Assembly (NCBI RefSeq): GCF_001602525.1
Contig: NZ_LSYT01000012.1
Span: 62,001 to 126,000 of the forward strand
DNA length: 64,000 bases
From: Flavobacterium chilense
Lineage (GTDB): Bacteria > Bacteroidota > Bacteroidia > Flavobacteriales > Flavobacteriaceae
Reading direction: 5' to 3'
How positions within the stretch are numbered: position 1 is the first letter of the stretch; every line of letters starts with the position of its first letter. The notes under the pieces are model-generated. The model did not search any database, was not told the DNA's origin, and saw only the letters and a program-made list of their open reading frames with translations. Positions 24,808 through 33,750 of this stretch are shown here, piece after piece. Both the position numbers and the translations under genes were made by a program.

Positions 24808-26802
24808 TTAAAAAGAAACGTTCAAACCAAAATTTAATCCCCATTGAAACTGATTGAAAGACTGATTGCTTAAAGGATTGATATAATAATTCATAGCCGG
24901 TTCAACAAAAATATTTGTTTTTTTGTACACACGATATTGTAATGTACTACTTAATGTAGAACCATAAACATAATCATTCGCATTTACGTTCTGACCAATA
25001 TAATTGCCATCTATAGCTACATTGTTAGAAATCAGCTTACCTACAAAACCACCTGTATTTAGATTGATGCTTGCTTTGTTTCGGTTAAAAATAGAATAAG
25101 AAACTTCCAGAGGCATCTCAATATATCGTAAACTTTGATCCAGGTTTCCGCTTTCTATATTATTACTTTGAATACCGTTTTGTTTTAATGCATTAGCAGT
25201 AGTACTTGGTACGAATACATAACCGTCATTTGCAGTAATTGGTGCAGCTGATGCTGTTGGGTTTTGATTAAAATAATCGCTGGAGCTTAAAAAAGAACTG
25301 TTTTTTGCACTTAAATAAGAAACATTTGCAACACTTTGCCCCAATTCATTTATTTTAAGACCAGAACCTACAGCCCATTTTTTGTTGATTTTATATTTAG
25401 TTTTTACACCATATGTACTGCTTTGTTTAGAGTCGTTTGTGTTGCCAAAAGTCTTATCGTTTTTATAATTTTCAGAACTTGCAACTCCGGCAAAAACTTC
25501 GACAGCCCATTTTTCGCCTTTAGAAACTTTTTTATTGTCATTCTCCTTTTTTACTTCCGGAGTTATAATCCCCTTTTCTAAATTCTGAAGTTCTGCCAAC
25601 TGAACTGAATCCTGTTTGCTTAAAACATCTTTAAATTTTGAATTGTTTTTTTGATTGCTGGCAAGTAGTTCTTTACTAGGCAATATTATATTTTCACTTT
25701 TCTGTTTTAATGTGCTTTCATTTATTGGTTTTTCATTTCCATTTAAAAAGGAATTTGAAGTATTAGAAGCAATGCTTTTATTGTTTTTAGAACTTACCTG
25801 ATTTTCAAAAATCGAACTCGATACCTGATTTTTCAGATTTGAATTAAAAGCATTTGTTTTACCTGCATTGAATGTTTTTTCGGCTAAAATCTTATTAGTG
25901 GCTTTTTTATCAGCACTTAAAACCTGATTTTTTTGATTCAAATTGAATCCGTTTGAATTGCTAATATTATATGTTTTTTCAGCTACAACCTGATTAGCCG
26001 CTTTTTTATTAGTATTTAGAACCTGGTTTTTTGAATCAGTATTAAATCCGTTTGAATTGACTGTATTATATGTTTTTTCAGCGACAGCCTGATTAGGAGC
26101 TTTTTTATCAGCATTTAAAATCTGTTTTTTTGAGTCTGTATTAAATCCGTTTGAATTACCAGTATTAGATGTTTTTTCAGCGACAGCCTGATTAGTAACT
26201 TTTTTATCAGCATTTAATAACTGATTTTTTGAAGCTGGATTGAAAGAATCAGATTGATTTGAATTGGATGTTTTTTCTTTAGCTGAAGCAACATTTTTTT
26301 CAGTTACAGGATGATTGATATTTCTTTTTTCAATATTTGATTTTGGAGCTAAAACATCAGAGTTTGTTTTTGTTTCATCATCAGATTGAGCGACTGCCGT
26401 TTTTTGATTTTTTTGAGAGCTATTAATTGGATCTGTATTATGGTTTATAGAAGAATTAGTTTCAGTATTATTTGATGAATCTTCTGGTTTACTTTGTCCG
26501 GAATTTTGATCTTTAGGAGCGATTGTTCTATTTGAATCTTTATTATCATCCAGAACAACACTATTAGTTTCGCCAGTACCATTGTGTATGGTTTTGATAC
26601 CAGAAGTAGAATTAAAATATAAAGCAGTAGGAAGCATTAATCCTAATAATAAGCATGCAGCAGCCGACCACCAAAGAATAGCTCTCTTTTTCTTTTTAGG
26701 TTTGTCTAATTTTTCTTCAATCTGCCCCCATAATTCAGGAGGCGGAACACTCGAAAAGTCTTCCATTGATGAAAAAATATCTTCTATATTTTGCTTTTTC
26801 AT
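24808..26802 (-). CDS. Dual-membrane anti-sigma-like protein with OM beta-barrel
   Basis: The 664-residue protein has a short cytoplasmic anti-sigma-like part (residues 1-40), one transmembrane helix (~41-63, ILWWSAAACLLLGLMLPTALYF) and a long Asn/Lys/Ser-rich linker (~65-430). Four to five 33-residue repeats fall at ~175-328. A C-terminal outer-membrane beta-barrel domain (~435-664, ending WGLNFGLNVSF) closes the chain. Its ATG overlaps the stop of the ECF sigma gene by four bases. This is the layout of dual membrane-spanning anti-sigma factors (Dma) described in Bacteroides. Regulation of the adjacent sigma is inferred. Confidence 0.82.
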   Translation of the reverse strand: MKKQNIEDIFSSMEDFSSVPPPELWGQIEEKLDKPKKKKRAILWWSAAACLLLGLMLPTALYFNSTSGIKTIHNGTGETNSVVLDDNKDSNRTIAPKDQNSGQSKPEDSSNNTETNSSINHNTDPINSSQKNQKTAVAQSDDETKTNSDVLAPKSNIEKRNINHPVTEKNVASAKEKTSNSNQSDSFNPASKNQLLNADKKVTNQAVAEKTSNTGNSNGFNTDSKKQILNADKKAPNQAVAEKTYNTVNSNGFNTDSKNQVLNTNKKAANQVVAEKTYNISNSNGFNLNQKNQVLSADKKATNKILAEKTFNAGKTNAFNSNLKNQVSSSIFENQVSSKNNKSIASNTSNSFLNGNEKPINESTLKQKSENIILPSKELLASNQKNNSKFKDVLSKQDSVQLAELQNLEKGIITPEVKKENDNKKVSKGEKWAVEVFAGVASSENYKNDKTFGNTNDSKQSSTYGVKTKYKINKKWAVGSGLKINELGQSVANVSYLSAKNSSFLSSSDYFNQNPTASAAPITANDGYVFVPSTTANALKQNGIQSNNIESGNLDQSLRYIEMPLEVSYSIFNRNKASINLNTGGFVGKLISNNVAIDGNYIGQNVNANDYVYGSTLSSTLQYRVYKKTNIFVEPAMNYYINPLSNQSFNQFQWGLNFGLNVSF
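25819..26280 (-). repeat. Coding minisatellite, 99-bp unit (33 residues), ~4.6 copies
   Basis: In the anti-sigma protein the triplet (A/K)EK recurs at residues 175, 208, 241, 274 and 307, exactly 33 residues apart, each followed by T(S/Y/F)N, NSNGFN and NQ(V/L/I)L(N/S)ADKK. The unit lengthens the periplasmic linker and would be prone to copy-number change. Confidence 0.85.
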
Positions 26803-27350
26803 GCTATTTTAAAATTTTTTATGCTCAGTATTTTTTTTTGCAAAATGTGCTTGGCCCTATTTAAATTAGATTTGGATGTTCCTTCAGAGATTTTTAATAA
26901 TTCAGCTATTTCCTTGTGTTTCATTTTTTCGAAAACATATAAGTTGAAAACCGTTCGATACTGATCAGGTAAATCCCGAATATATTCTAACAGTTTTTCC
27001 TGCTCGATCGGAATAATATCCAGTTCTTCTTCTTCGACAAAATCAGTATCCGGATCAAAAACATCCAAAAAGAAACTTTCCTTTTTCTTTTTATTCAGAG
27101 TTTCAATAAGTTTATTAATAAAAATACGTTTTAGCCAGCCTTCAAAGCTTCCTTCAAACTTGTATTGGCTGATTTTCTGAAAAACAATGACAAATGCTTC
27201 CTGAAATACATCTTTAGCATCATCCTCATTTTTCATATACTTTAAGCAAATACCATATAAAACAGGAGAGAACAACTGATAAATTTTCAGTTGTCCCTCT
27301 CTGTCATTTTTTATGCACAGCTTGATGTACTTTTCTAAATCGTCTTTCAA
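26799..27350 (-). CDS. ECF RNA polymerase sigma factor
   Basis: The 183-residue protein has region 2 (residues ~15-85, YGICLKYMKNEDDAKDVFQEAFVIVFQKI then the WLKRIFINKLIETLNK helix) and region 4 (residues ~122-175, LPDQYRTVFNLYVFEKMKHKEIAELL then SEGTSKSNLNRAKHILQKK). Its 3' end overlaps the barrel-type anti-sigma gene. The product is freed to direct transcription when the anti-sigma protein lets it go. A TATTTTTG box at 27374-27381 could be the -7 element of its promoter. Confidence 0.92.
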   Translation of the reverse strand: MKDDLEKYIKLCIKNDREGQLKIYQLFSPVLYGICLKYMKNEDDAKDVFQEAFVIVFQKISQYKFEGSFEGWLKRIFINKLIETLNKKKKESFFLDVFDPDTDFVEEEELDIIPIEQEKLLEYIRDLPDQYRTVFNLYVFEKMKHKEIAELLKISEGTSKSNLNRAKHILQKKILSIKNFKIA

Positions 27351-27401
27351 AAATGTGGTATTGGTTAGTTTTGCAAAAATAGTTCTTATAAGCTTATAAA
27401 A

Positions 27402-27803
27402 CTATCTTTTATAAATAGTACGAGCTGCATCCTGGTTATTGCTCACAATTGTTAGGTTTTGATTGTCAAGGTTTTCTATGACATAAGTCTTGCCTTCGAA
27501 AGTAATTAAGTCATGTTCTGCCTGATCAAAAAAGCCTATTCCTTTTTCTATCTGATAAGTACTATTTCTAATTTCTACATCATTTTTGTATGTGATTACT
27601 CTTCCGTTTGGCGTAAAAACTATCTTTTTGTTAAATCCAATAGTTTTTGGAGTTGCTGTGTAAGGATTATTTGCACCTCCAATCGATTTTTCCCAAATCC
27701 ATGTATTAACAATAGAACCTGAGTTCATAGTGGTTGATTCTAGTGCGTAAGCCGTTGAAAAAAGGCAGGACACTACAATAAACAATAAGAAATGTTTTTT
27801 CAT
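27402..27803 (-). CDS. Small secreted protein, unknown
   Basis: The 133-residue protein has a signal peptide (to ~residue 20, STAYA) and a mature part made of short beta strands (NTWIWEKSIGG, KKIVFTPNGRVITYKND, STYQIEKG, GKTYVIENLDNQNLTIV). That pattern resembles small lipocalin-like domains that Bacteroidota export. I do not recognise a specific family. It follows the lipoprotein gene upstream by only seven bases and is probably in its operon. Confidence 0.6.
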   Translation of the reverse strand: MKKHFLLFIVVSCLFSTAYALESTTMNSGSIVNTWIWEKSIGGANNPYTATPKTIGFNKKIVFTPNGRVITYKNDVEIRNSTYQIEKGIGFFDQAEHDLITFEGKTYVIENLDNQNLTIVSNNQDAARTIYKR

Positions 27804-27810
27804 AATTTGA

Positions 27811-28686
27811 TTATTTAAGACTAGTAATTTTATCCTGAATTGCTTTTTTGAATGCTTTTACTTCAGCACTTTGATCACTGGTATCAACATTGTCTATAGA
27901 AACTTTAGTAACACTTGTTCCCTGACGAAGTTCAAAATATACACCACCGTGATCTACTGCATCCGGAGTTCCGTAAACTTTAGTTTGTCCTTTAAGACCT
28001 AAAATTTCAGCAGGAACGTTTTTAAGGAAAAGCGTGTAGTCACCTTTTTTAGTTGTTGCATTGTATCTGTATTGATTAAAGTCATAACCACCGGCAACTA
28101 CATTCTGAAATTTTAAAATGTTGAAATCATTAATCTGGAAGAATTTCTGACAATCAGCTCCAGTACATTGCTTGTTAAAGGTACCTACTACAATATTATC
28201 TGTGCTTTCTGTAACTTTATTAAACAGAATTGCTTTTGAAGTTCTTGGAATTAAGATAAAATCAGAAGGATAACTTGGTGCCGAAACAATAGTTTCACCT
28301 GGCTGAGGTGCTTTTTCATAATAGTTAATCAGAATTTCGCATTTGTTTTCCAGGATAGTTGTTATCTTAATAGAATATCCGTTTGTTGTTTTTAAACCTG
28401 CGAAAACACCAACCAAGATTTCTTTAGAGAAATCGATAGGAGTATCTGTACTGTTTGGACAACTATTTTCACGTTTTGTAAAATAAGTTTTCATTTTTTC
28501 CTCAGAACCTACTAAAAGTGCAGTTGGATTGGTAGGTAAAGTATTAACATTGTATGAGCATAAAAGTGGAATTCCTGTATAAAGCTTGTCTTCGCTGGCT
28601 CCGCAATCTACATTTAAATCGTCATTATTAAGAGAGCAGGCGCTGAATCCAAAAGCTATAAACAAGCTTAACATTAATTTTTTCAT
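27811..28686 (-). CDS. Lipoprotein, unknown function
   Basis: The 291-residue protein has a lipobox (IAFGFSACS, Cys at ~17). The mature part contains IDFSKEILVGVFAGLKTTNGYSIKITTI, like the PrcB-type C-terminal domain, and a late VKVYGTPDAVDHGGVYFELRQG beta segment. Assignment to PrcB-like proteins is weak. It is transcribed toward the small secreted protein gene and shows no enzyme motif. Confidence 0.6.
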   Translation of the reverse strand: MKKLMLSLFIAFGFSACSLNNDDLNVDCGASEDKLYTGIPLLCSYNVNTLPTNPTALLVGSEEKMKTYFTKRENSCPNSTDTPIDFSKEILVGVFAGLKTTNGYSIKITTILENKCEILINYYEKAPQPGETIVSAPSYPSDFILIPRTSKAILFNKVTESTDNIVVGTFNKQCTGADCQKFFQINDFNILKFQNVVAGGYDFNQYRYNATTKKGDYTLFLKNVPAEILGLKGQTKVYGTPDAVDHGGVYFELRQGTSVTKVSIDNVDTSDQSAEVKAFKKAIQDKITSLK

Positions 28687-28866
28687 GATAAATTTTTAAT
28701 AGGTTATATTCTAGTAGATGACTTCTTTTTGAAATGGTTGCGTAAAAAAATATTTTTTTTTACTATGTCTTTTAGTTTAGAATGAATACTAATTCAGAAA
28801 AAAATACTTTTTAAAATTATCCACTGCGTCTTATTGTTTATTTTTACTACATTAAAAATTCCAGTT

Positions 28867-30240
28867 ATGTTTGATTTTCTTCCGTATTTGTTAGCTTCTT
28901 TTGTGGCACTATTTATTGGGATATATATAGGTAAGCAATTGTTTTCGGTTCGATCTCAGTCTGAAAGAATAGGTTTGGAGGAACGATTGAAAGCCAATAC
29001 CACTCAATTGCAATTGCAGAAAGAACAGTTTGACAACGAAAGAAAAAATTTCGAAAGACAACTTTATACTATAAATACAGAAAAAGAGAATATCAGGACA
29101 GAGAAAGACAGTCTGGCTATTCAGCTTTCAAAAAAAGAAGTTGATTTTGAAAACTTATGGGAACGACATAAAGAACAAAAAAACGAAATAACAGAGTTAC
29201 AGGAAAAATTTACCAAAGAATTTGAAAATTTAGCCAATAAGATACTTGAAGAAAAATCGGCCAAGTTTACGGAACAAAACAGCGAAAACATGAAAAATAT
29301 CTTGTTGCCGTTGCAGGATAAAATTCAGGGATTTGAGCAAAAAGTTGAACAAACGCACAAAGAAAGCATCGATTATCACGCAGCATTACGTCAGCAAATT
29401 TTAGGTTTAAGCGAAATGAATGCCCAAATGAGCAAAGAAACCCTTAACCTGACGAAAGCTTTAAAAGGCGATAATAAAATGCAGGGAAATTGGGGAGAGT
29501 TGGTATTGGAACGTGTTCTGGAAAAATCAGGTTTAGAAAAAGGACGTGAATACGAAGTACAGCAAAGCTTTACCAATAACGAAGGAAACAGAGTTTTGCC
29601 CGATGTAGTTATTAATCTGCCCGATGCTAAAAAAATGATTATAGATTCTAAAGTTTCATTAATAGCATACGAAAAATGGATCAATGAAGAATCTGATATT
29701 CTTAAAATTGATTTTTTAAAAGAACATGTCAATTCTATTAAAAGACATGTAGAACAACTCGGAAATAAAAATTATCATGATCTGTATCAAATCGAAAGTC
29801 CGGATTTTGTATTGCTTTTTATACCTATCGAGCCTGCTTTTGCCATTGCATTAAACGAAGATTCAACGCTGTATAATAAAGCATTTGACCGGAATATTGT
29901 AATTGTTACGCCGACTACTTTGTTAGCTACATTACGAACTATCGATAGTATGTGGACCAATCAGAAGCAACAGGAAAATGCTTTTGAAATCGCCAGACAA
30001 GCCGGAGCATTATATGATAAGTTTGAAGGATTTGTTACCGATTTAGTGAGAATTGGAAATAAAATAAAAGACACTAAAACCGAATATGAAAATGCGATGA
30101 GCAAACTTGTCGATGGCAGAGGGAATTTAATTTCGAGTGTAGAGAAATTAAAAAAAATGGGCGCAAAGGCTAAGAAATCACTTCCTGAAAATATTATCGC
30201 AAGAGCATCAAATAATGATGAGAATGAATTACTGAATTAA
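28867..30240 (+). CDS. rmuC: RmuC family protein (DNA recombination)
   Basis: I start at the ATG at 28867 (MFDFLPYLLASFVALFIGIYIGKQ), which gives the usual N-terminal membrane helix. The 457-residue protein then has a long coiled coil (residues ~35-150) and the RmuC core (~165-420: QGNWGELVLERVLEKSGLEKGREY, LPDVVINLPDAKKMIIDSKVSL, FVLLFIPIEPAF, PTTLLATLRTI). RmuC limits inversions at short repeats and is nuclease-like. It is co-directional with the thioesterase gene 30 bases downstream. Confidence 0.92.
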   Translation: MFDFLPYLLASFVALFIGIYIGKQLFSVRSQSERIGLEERLKANTTQLQLQKEQFDNERKNFERQLYTINTEKENIRTEKDSLAIQLSKKEVDFENLWERHKEQKNEITELQEKFTKEFENLANKILEEKSAKFTEQNSENMKNILLPLQDKIQGFEQKVEQTHKESIDYHAALRQQILGLSEMNAQMSKETLNLTKALKGDNKMQGNWGELVLERVLEKSGLEKGREYEVQQSFTNNEGNRVLPDVVINLPDAKKMIIDSKVSLIAYEKWINEESDILKIDFLKEHVNSIKRHVEQLGNKNYHDLYQIESPDFVLLFIPIEPAFAIALNEDSTLYNKAFDRNIVIVTPTTLLATLRTIDSMWTNQKQQENAFEIARQAGALYDKFEGFVTDLVRIGNKIKDTKTEYENAMSKLVDGRGNLISSVEKLKKMGAKAKKSLPENIIARASNNDENELLN

Positions 30241-30270
30241 AAATTAATCACATAATACCACATACAAAAC

Positions 30271-30819
30271 ATGACTGCAGATTTTAAACCCGTTTCATCA
30301 TCCAAAATAAGTATTTCAGAATTGATGTTGCCGTCGCATACCAACTTTAGCGGAAAAATTCATGGAGGATACATTTTACAATTACTTGATCAGATTGCTT
30401 TTGCATCGGCATCAAAATTTTGCGGAAACTATTGTGTAACCGCTTCTGTTGATACCGTAAATTTTTTGAAACCAATTGAAGTTGGTGAACTTGTTACCAT
30501 GAAAGCTTCGGTAAATTATGTAGGCAGAAGTTCTATGATTGTAGGTATTCGTGTCGAAGCAGAGAATATTCAGACTGGTGCGGTAAAACATTGCAATTCG
30601 TCTTATTTTACAATGGTGGCAAAAGATAAAGATGGTAAAAGTGTACAAGTTCCGGGACTAATTTTGTCAAATCTGGAAGAAGTTCGCCGTTTTAGAAAAA
30701 GCATCAAACACATCGAGTTAAAAAAAGAAGTCGAAGAACATGCCAAAATTGCAAATGTTAATTCGATCGAAGATCTGGCAAATTTAGATCAGTACAATGT
30801 TCTTTTAGAAATTAGTTAA
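30271..30819 (+). CDS. Acyl-CoA thioesterase, hotdog fold
   Basis: The 182-residue protein has the hotdog segments HTNFSGKIHGGYILQLLDQIAFASASKF (helix with the HGG turn), SVDTVNFLKPIEVGELVTMKASVNYVGRSSMIVGIRVEAEN and NSSYFTMVA. These match the YciA/acyl-CoA thioester hydrolase family. It hydrolyses acyl-CoA in the cytoplasm; the chain length is unknown. It lies 30 bases after rmuC and 29 bases ahead of a VOC protein gene. Confidence 0.85.
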   Translation: MTADFKPVSSSKISISELMLPSHTNFSGKIHGGYILQLLDQIAFASASKFCGNYCVTASVDTVNFLKPIEVGELVTMKASVNYVGRSSMIVGIRVEAENIQTGAVKHCNSSYFTMVAKDKDGKSVQVPGLILSNLEEVRRFRKSIKHIELKKEVEEHAKIANVNSIEDLANLDQYNVLLEIS

Positions 30820-30848
30820 GATAATTGAATTATTAAAAATAAATAAAA

Positions 30849-31244
30849 ATGGTAAAATTCGGATATACAATTCTATATGTTGAGGATGTAGAAAAGTCAG
30901 TCGTGTTCTATGAAAATACATTTGGTTTTTCAAGAAAGTTTGTAACACCTGAAAATGATTATGGAGAATTAAGCACTGGTGAAACCACCATTTCATTTGC
31001 GTCAAAGAAGTTAGCAGCTCAAAATTTAAAAGAAGGTTTTATCGAAAGTGATTTAACAGAAAAACCTTTTGCTATAGAGATAGGTTTTATTACAGATCAG
31101 GTAGATGAACTGGTACAAAAGGCACTTTCTTTTGGTGCTGTTTTGGTAAAAGAACCAACGCAAAAACCATGGGGACAAATTGTAGCTTATGTAAGAGATT
31201 TAGATGGTTTTCTGATTGAAATTTGTACCGAAGTTCAAGGGTAA
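30849..31244 (+). CDS. VOC (glyoxalase/bleomycin-resistance) superfamily protein
   Basis: The 131-residue protein shows the paired beta-alpha-beta-beta-beta modules: FGYTILYVEDVEKSVVFYENTFGF at the start and GFITDQVDELVQKALSFGAV, PWGQIVAYVRDLDGFLIEIC at the end. The metal-type Glu in the last strand (LIEIC) is present. Members include glyoxalase I and resistance proteins; the substrate is unknown here. It is in the same direction as rmuC and the thioesterase and may close that operon. Confidence 0.85.
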   Translation: MVKFGYTILYVEDVEKSVVFYENTFGFSRKFVTPENDYGELSTGETTISFASKKLAAQNLKEGFIESDLTEKPFAIEIGFITDQVDELVQKALSFGAVLVKEPTQKPWGQIVAYVRDLDGFLIEICTEVQG

Positions 31245-31505
31245 AATTTTGTGCCCGTCTCAATCTGCAAACTACATTTTTACATTTTTCAGATATCATC
31301 TTTCAAATACAAACATTCACAAATATTTAGCATAAAACGATCAACTAAAAGCGGTAAAATTTCGTAACTTTAAGTAGAAACATTTGGTTATCACTTTTTC
31401 ACGGAGTATTGCCATTCCTTTTTTTAGCCTATATATTAAGTCCAGTTTTTATTCTCTTCTTAAAGTAAAAAAAGCGAATGACATAATTGTTAATTGTTGA
31501 CGATT

Positions 31506-32075
31506 ATGAAAAAAATTACTGTATTAATTTTACTGTTTACCGCATTTTCTATACTGGCTCAGGATAAATTTAAAACCAGCACGGCAATTGTAAATTTTGA
31601 AGCTTCAGTACCTTTTTTTGAAGAGGTAAAAGCGGTAAATAAGCTTGGAACTATAGTTCTTGACCCTCTAACCAGTACAATAATTTGTACTGTTTTTATA
31701 AAAGATTTTCATTTTAAAATGGATTTAATGGAAACTCATTTTAATGAAAATTACCTGGAAAGCAACCGATATCCTAAATCAGTTTTTAAAGGTAAAATCG
31801 AAAAATTTGATTTGAAAAACGTGGACGGTGCCGAAAAAGAATATGATGTAAATGGAAAGCTTTACCTGCACGGAAAATCAAAAATGATCGGTTTTAAGGC
31901 ACTCATAAAAAGAGTTCCTCAAGGCATACAGATTATTTGTAATTATCCAATTTCTGTTTCGGATTTTAATATTGCAATACCGGGCACAGTAGCAAATAAA
32001 ATTTCTACAACAGCCAATACCAGTTTAGTTGGAATTGTTCGTAGCGAGGAAATAATGTACCTGACTTTAAAGTAA
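31506..32075 (+). CDS. YceI-like lipocalin-fold secreted protein
   Basis: I start at the ATG at 31506 since it begins a signal peptide (MKKITVLILLFTAFSILAQ). The 189-residue protein has the YceI shape: KFKTSTAIVNFEAS, METHFNENYLESNRYPKSVFKGKI, YDVNGKLYLHGKSKMIGF, then a conserved beta end. YceI proteins bind polyisoprenoid-like lipids in the periplasm. It is convergent with the epimerase gene, with only two bases between the stops. Confidence 0.85.
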   Translation: MKKITVLILLFTAFSILAQDKFKTSTAIVNFEASVPFFEEVKAVNKLGTIVLDPLTSTIICTVFIKDFHFKMDLMETHFNENYLESNRYPKSVFKGKIEKFDLKNVDGAEKEYDVNGKLYLHGKSKMIGFKALIKRVPQGIQIICNYPISVSDFNIAIPGTVANKISTTANTSLVGIVRSEEIMYLTLK

Positions 32076-32077
32076 AA

Positions 32078-32989
32078 CTAATTTAAACAGCTAACAAGCG
32101 CTTTTTCCAGATCAGTAAATTCAAACTCAAAACCTGTTTTTTGTATTTTTTCGGATGAAACTCTTTGGCCTTCTAAAACTGCTTCACTCATTTGACCCAA
32201 AATAATTCTTAATACAAATGAAGGCACTTTAGGAAGCCAAATGGTGTATCCGAATAAATTTGCCAAAGTTCTGGAGAATCTGGAATTTGTAGTGTTGTCT
32301 GTAATAGCAGCATTATATGGGCCTTGTAATTTCTGGTCTGTAACTGCCTTTAAATACATCGCACATAAATCGTCAATATGAATCCAGGGCAAGTATTGTT
32401 TGCCGGTTCCTAAAACGGCTCCAAAACCCGCTTTAAAACCTGGAGCAACTTTTTTTAGAAAACCTTCATCTTTGCCAAAAACAATTCCGGTTCTCATTTT
32501 TACCGTTCTAATGCCCAATGATCCAATTTTGTCTACAGCAAGTTCCCATTCCTGACAAGTTGTTCCTAAAAAATCATTTGCAGGAACAGTGTCTTCATCA
32601 CAAATTTTGTGACTGGTTACAGCCCCGTAAATTCCAATAGCCGAAGCCGAGATAAAAGCATCTAAAGTTTTATTGTGCTTTTTTAAAATAGAGAAAATAA
32701 GATCTATAGGTTGCGTGCGGCTTTCCAGAATAACTCTCTTACGCTTTTTAGTCCATCGTTTTTCAACTATGCCTTCTCCCGCTAAATGAATGATATAATC
32801 TGCCTGTAGAATAGCCTCTTCATTGATATAATTACTCTTTAAATTCCATTTATAATAAGTAATCAGCGAAGTGTTTTCTCTTGCAGATCGGCTTAGGATA
32901 GATACTGTAAAACCATTTTCGATGAGTAAATCAGTCAAATATTTGCCTATGAATCCAGTGCCTCCGGTTAATAAAACATTTTTTGCCAT
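32078..32989 (-). CDS. TIGR01777-type NAD-dependent epimerase (YfcH-like)
   Basis: The 303-residue protein has GGTGFIGKYLTDLLI (nucleotide binding, residues ~8-22), HLAGEGIVEKRWTKKRKRVILESR, SASAIGIYG and the TIGR01777 end block PYNAAITDN ... VLEGQRVSSEKIQKTGF. It belongs to the atypical SDR family with no settled substrate. It is divergent from a TetR regulator gene, with a shared 8-bp inverted repeat in the spacer. Confidence 0.88.
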   Translation of the reverse strand: MAKNVLLTGGTGFIGKYLTDLLIENGFTVSILSRSARENTSLITYYKWNLKSNYINEEAILQADYIIHLAGEGIVEKRWTKKRKRVILESRTQPIDLIFSILKKHNKTLDAFISASAIGIYGAVTSHKICDEDTVPANDFLGTTCQEWELAVDKIGSLGIRTVKMRTGIVFGKDEGFLKKVAPGFKAGFGAVLGTGKQYLPWIHIDDLCAMYLKAVTDQKLQGPYNAAITDNTTNSRFSRTLANLFGYTIWLPKVPSFVLRIILGQMSEAVLEGQRVSSEKIQKTGFEFEFTDLEKALVSCLN

Positions 32990-33022
32990 GATAGTTTATA
33001 ATATATTTAACAGTGCATTTTG

Positions 33023-33070
33023 TTTAAGGCAAAGTAAAGGTACTTAAACATTGCTTACCTTTAAGGCAAA
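33023..33070. promoter_or_regulatory. Candidate operator between the epimerase and TetR genes
   Basis: TAAAGGTA (33035-33042) and TACCTTTA (33056-33063) form an 8-bp perfect inverted repeat with a 13-base spacer. Around it TTTAAGGCAAA occurs twice as a direct repeat (33023-33033 and 33060-33070). It sits about 25 bases ahead of the TetR gene and 33 bases ahead of the epimerase gene. Confidence 0.5.
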
Positions 33071-33087
33071 TTCTAAATTTTAATAAA

Positions 33088-33750
33088 ATGGCAACTAAAA
33101 AAAAGAATATTACAAGAGATGAGATCGTTTCAATATATATGGATGAAGTTCTTGAAAAAGGACAAAAACCAAAATCGGTTTATCATTTTGCAAAAGAAAA
33201 TGATTTTACAGAAGCTGAGTTTTACGCTTTTTTTGGAACATTAGAAGGTTTAGAAAAAGAAATATTCAGATTGTTTTTTGCCAATACAATTGATCTTTTG
33301 CATAAAAACGGAGATTATCAGGAGTATGACATGAAAAATAAAATGTTGAGTTTTTACTTTACATTTTTTGAAATTCTGACTGCCAACAGAAGTTATGTTC
33401 TTCAGGCATTGAAATTCGACAGAAATCCTCTTAAAAATTTAGTACAGTTAAGTTCGCTTCGTGAAGCATTTAAAGAATATGTTGCTGAAATCCTGACAGA
33501 CGATTACCGATTAGAACAGGAAAAACTTCAGAAATTTCAGGAAAAAGCTATTCAGGAAAGTGCCTGGCTGCAATTGATGCTGACCATAAAATTCTGGGTA
33601 GACGATTCATCTGCAGCATTTGAAAAAACAGATATTTTTATCGAAAAATCAGTTAATGCATCTTTTGAATTAATGAATGTCGCACCAATGAATCATCTTA
33701 TAGATCTTGGAAAATTTCTGTTTAAAGAAAAAATATACAGCAAACAATGA
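33088..33750 (+). CDS. TetR/AcrR family regulator
   Basis: The 220-residue protein has an N-terminal helix-turn-helix of TetR form (residues ~8-50: ITRDEIVSIYMDEVLEKGQKPKSVYHFAKENDFTEAEFYAFFGTLEG), slightly unusual in sequence, and a helical C-terminal ligand domain (residues ~55-215). The ABC1 kinase gene begins at the last four bases of this gene, so the two are translationally coupled. A candidate operator lies upstream. The ligand is unknown. Confidence 0.82.
   Translation: MATKKKNITRDEIVSIYMDEVLEKGQKPKSVYHFAKENDFTEAEFYAFFGTLEGLEKEIFRLFFANTIDLLHKNGDYQEYDMKNKMLSFYFTFFEILTANRSYVLQALKFDRNPLKNLVQLSSLREAFKEYVAEILTDDYRLEQEKLQKFQEKAIQESAWLQLMLTIKFWVDDSSAAFEKTDIFIEKSVNASFELMNVAPMNHLIDLGKFLFKEKIYSKQ

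Noticed and set aside
25336..25581. Plus-strand frame inside the anti-sigma gene
   Set aside because: Shadow of a well-supported minus-strand gene.
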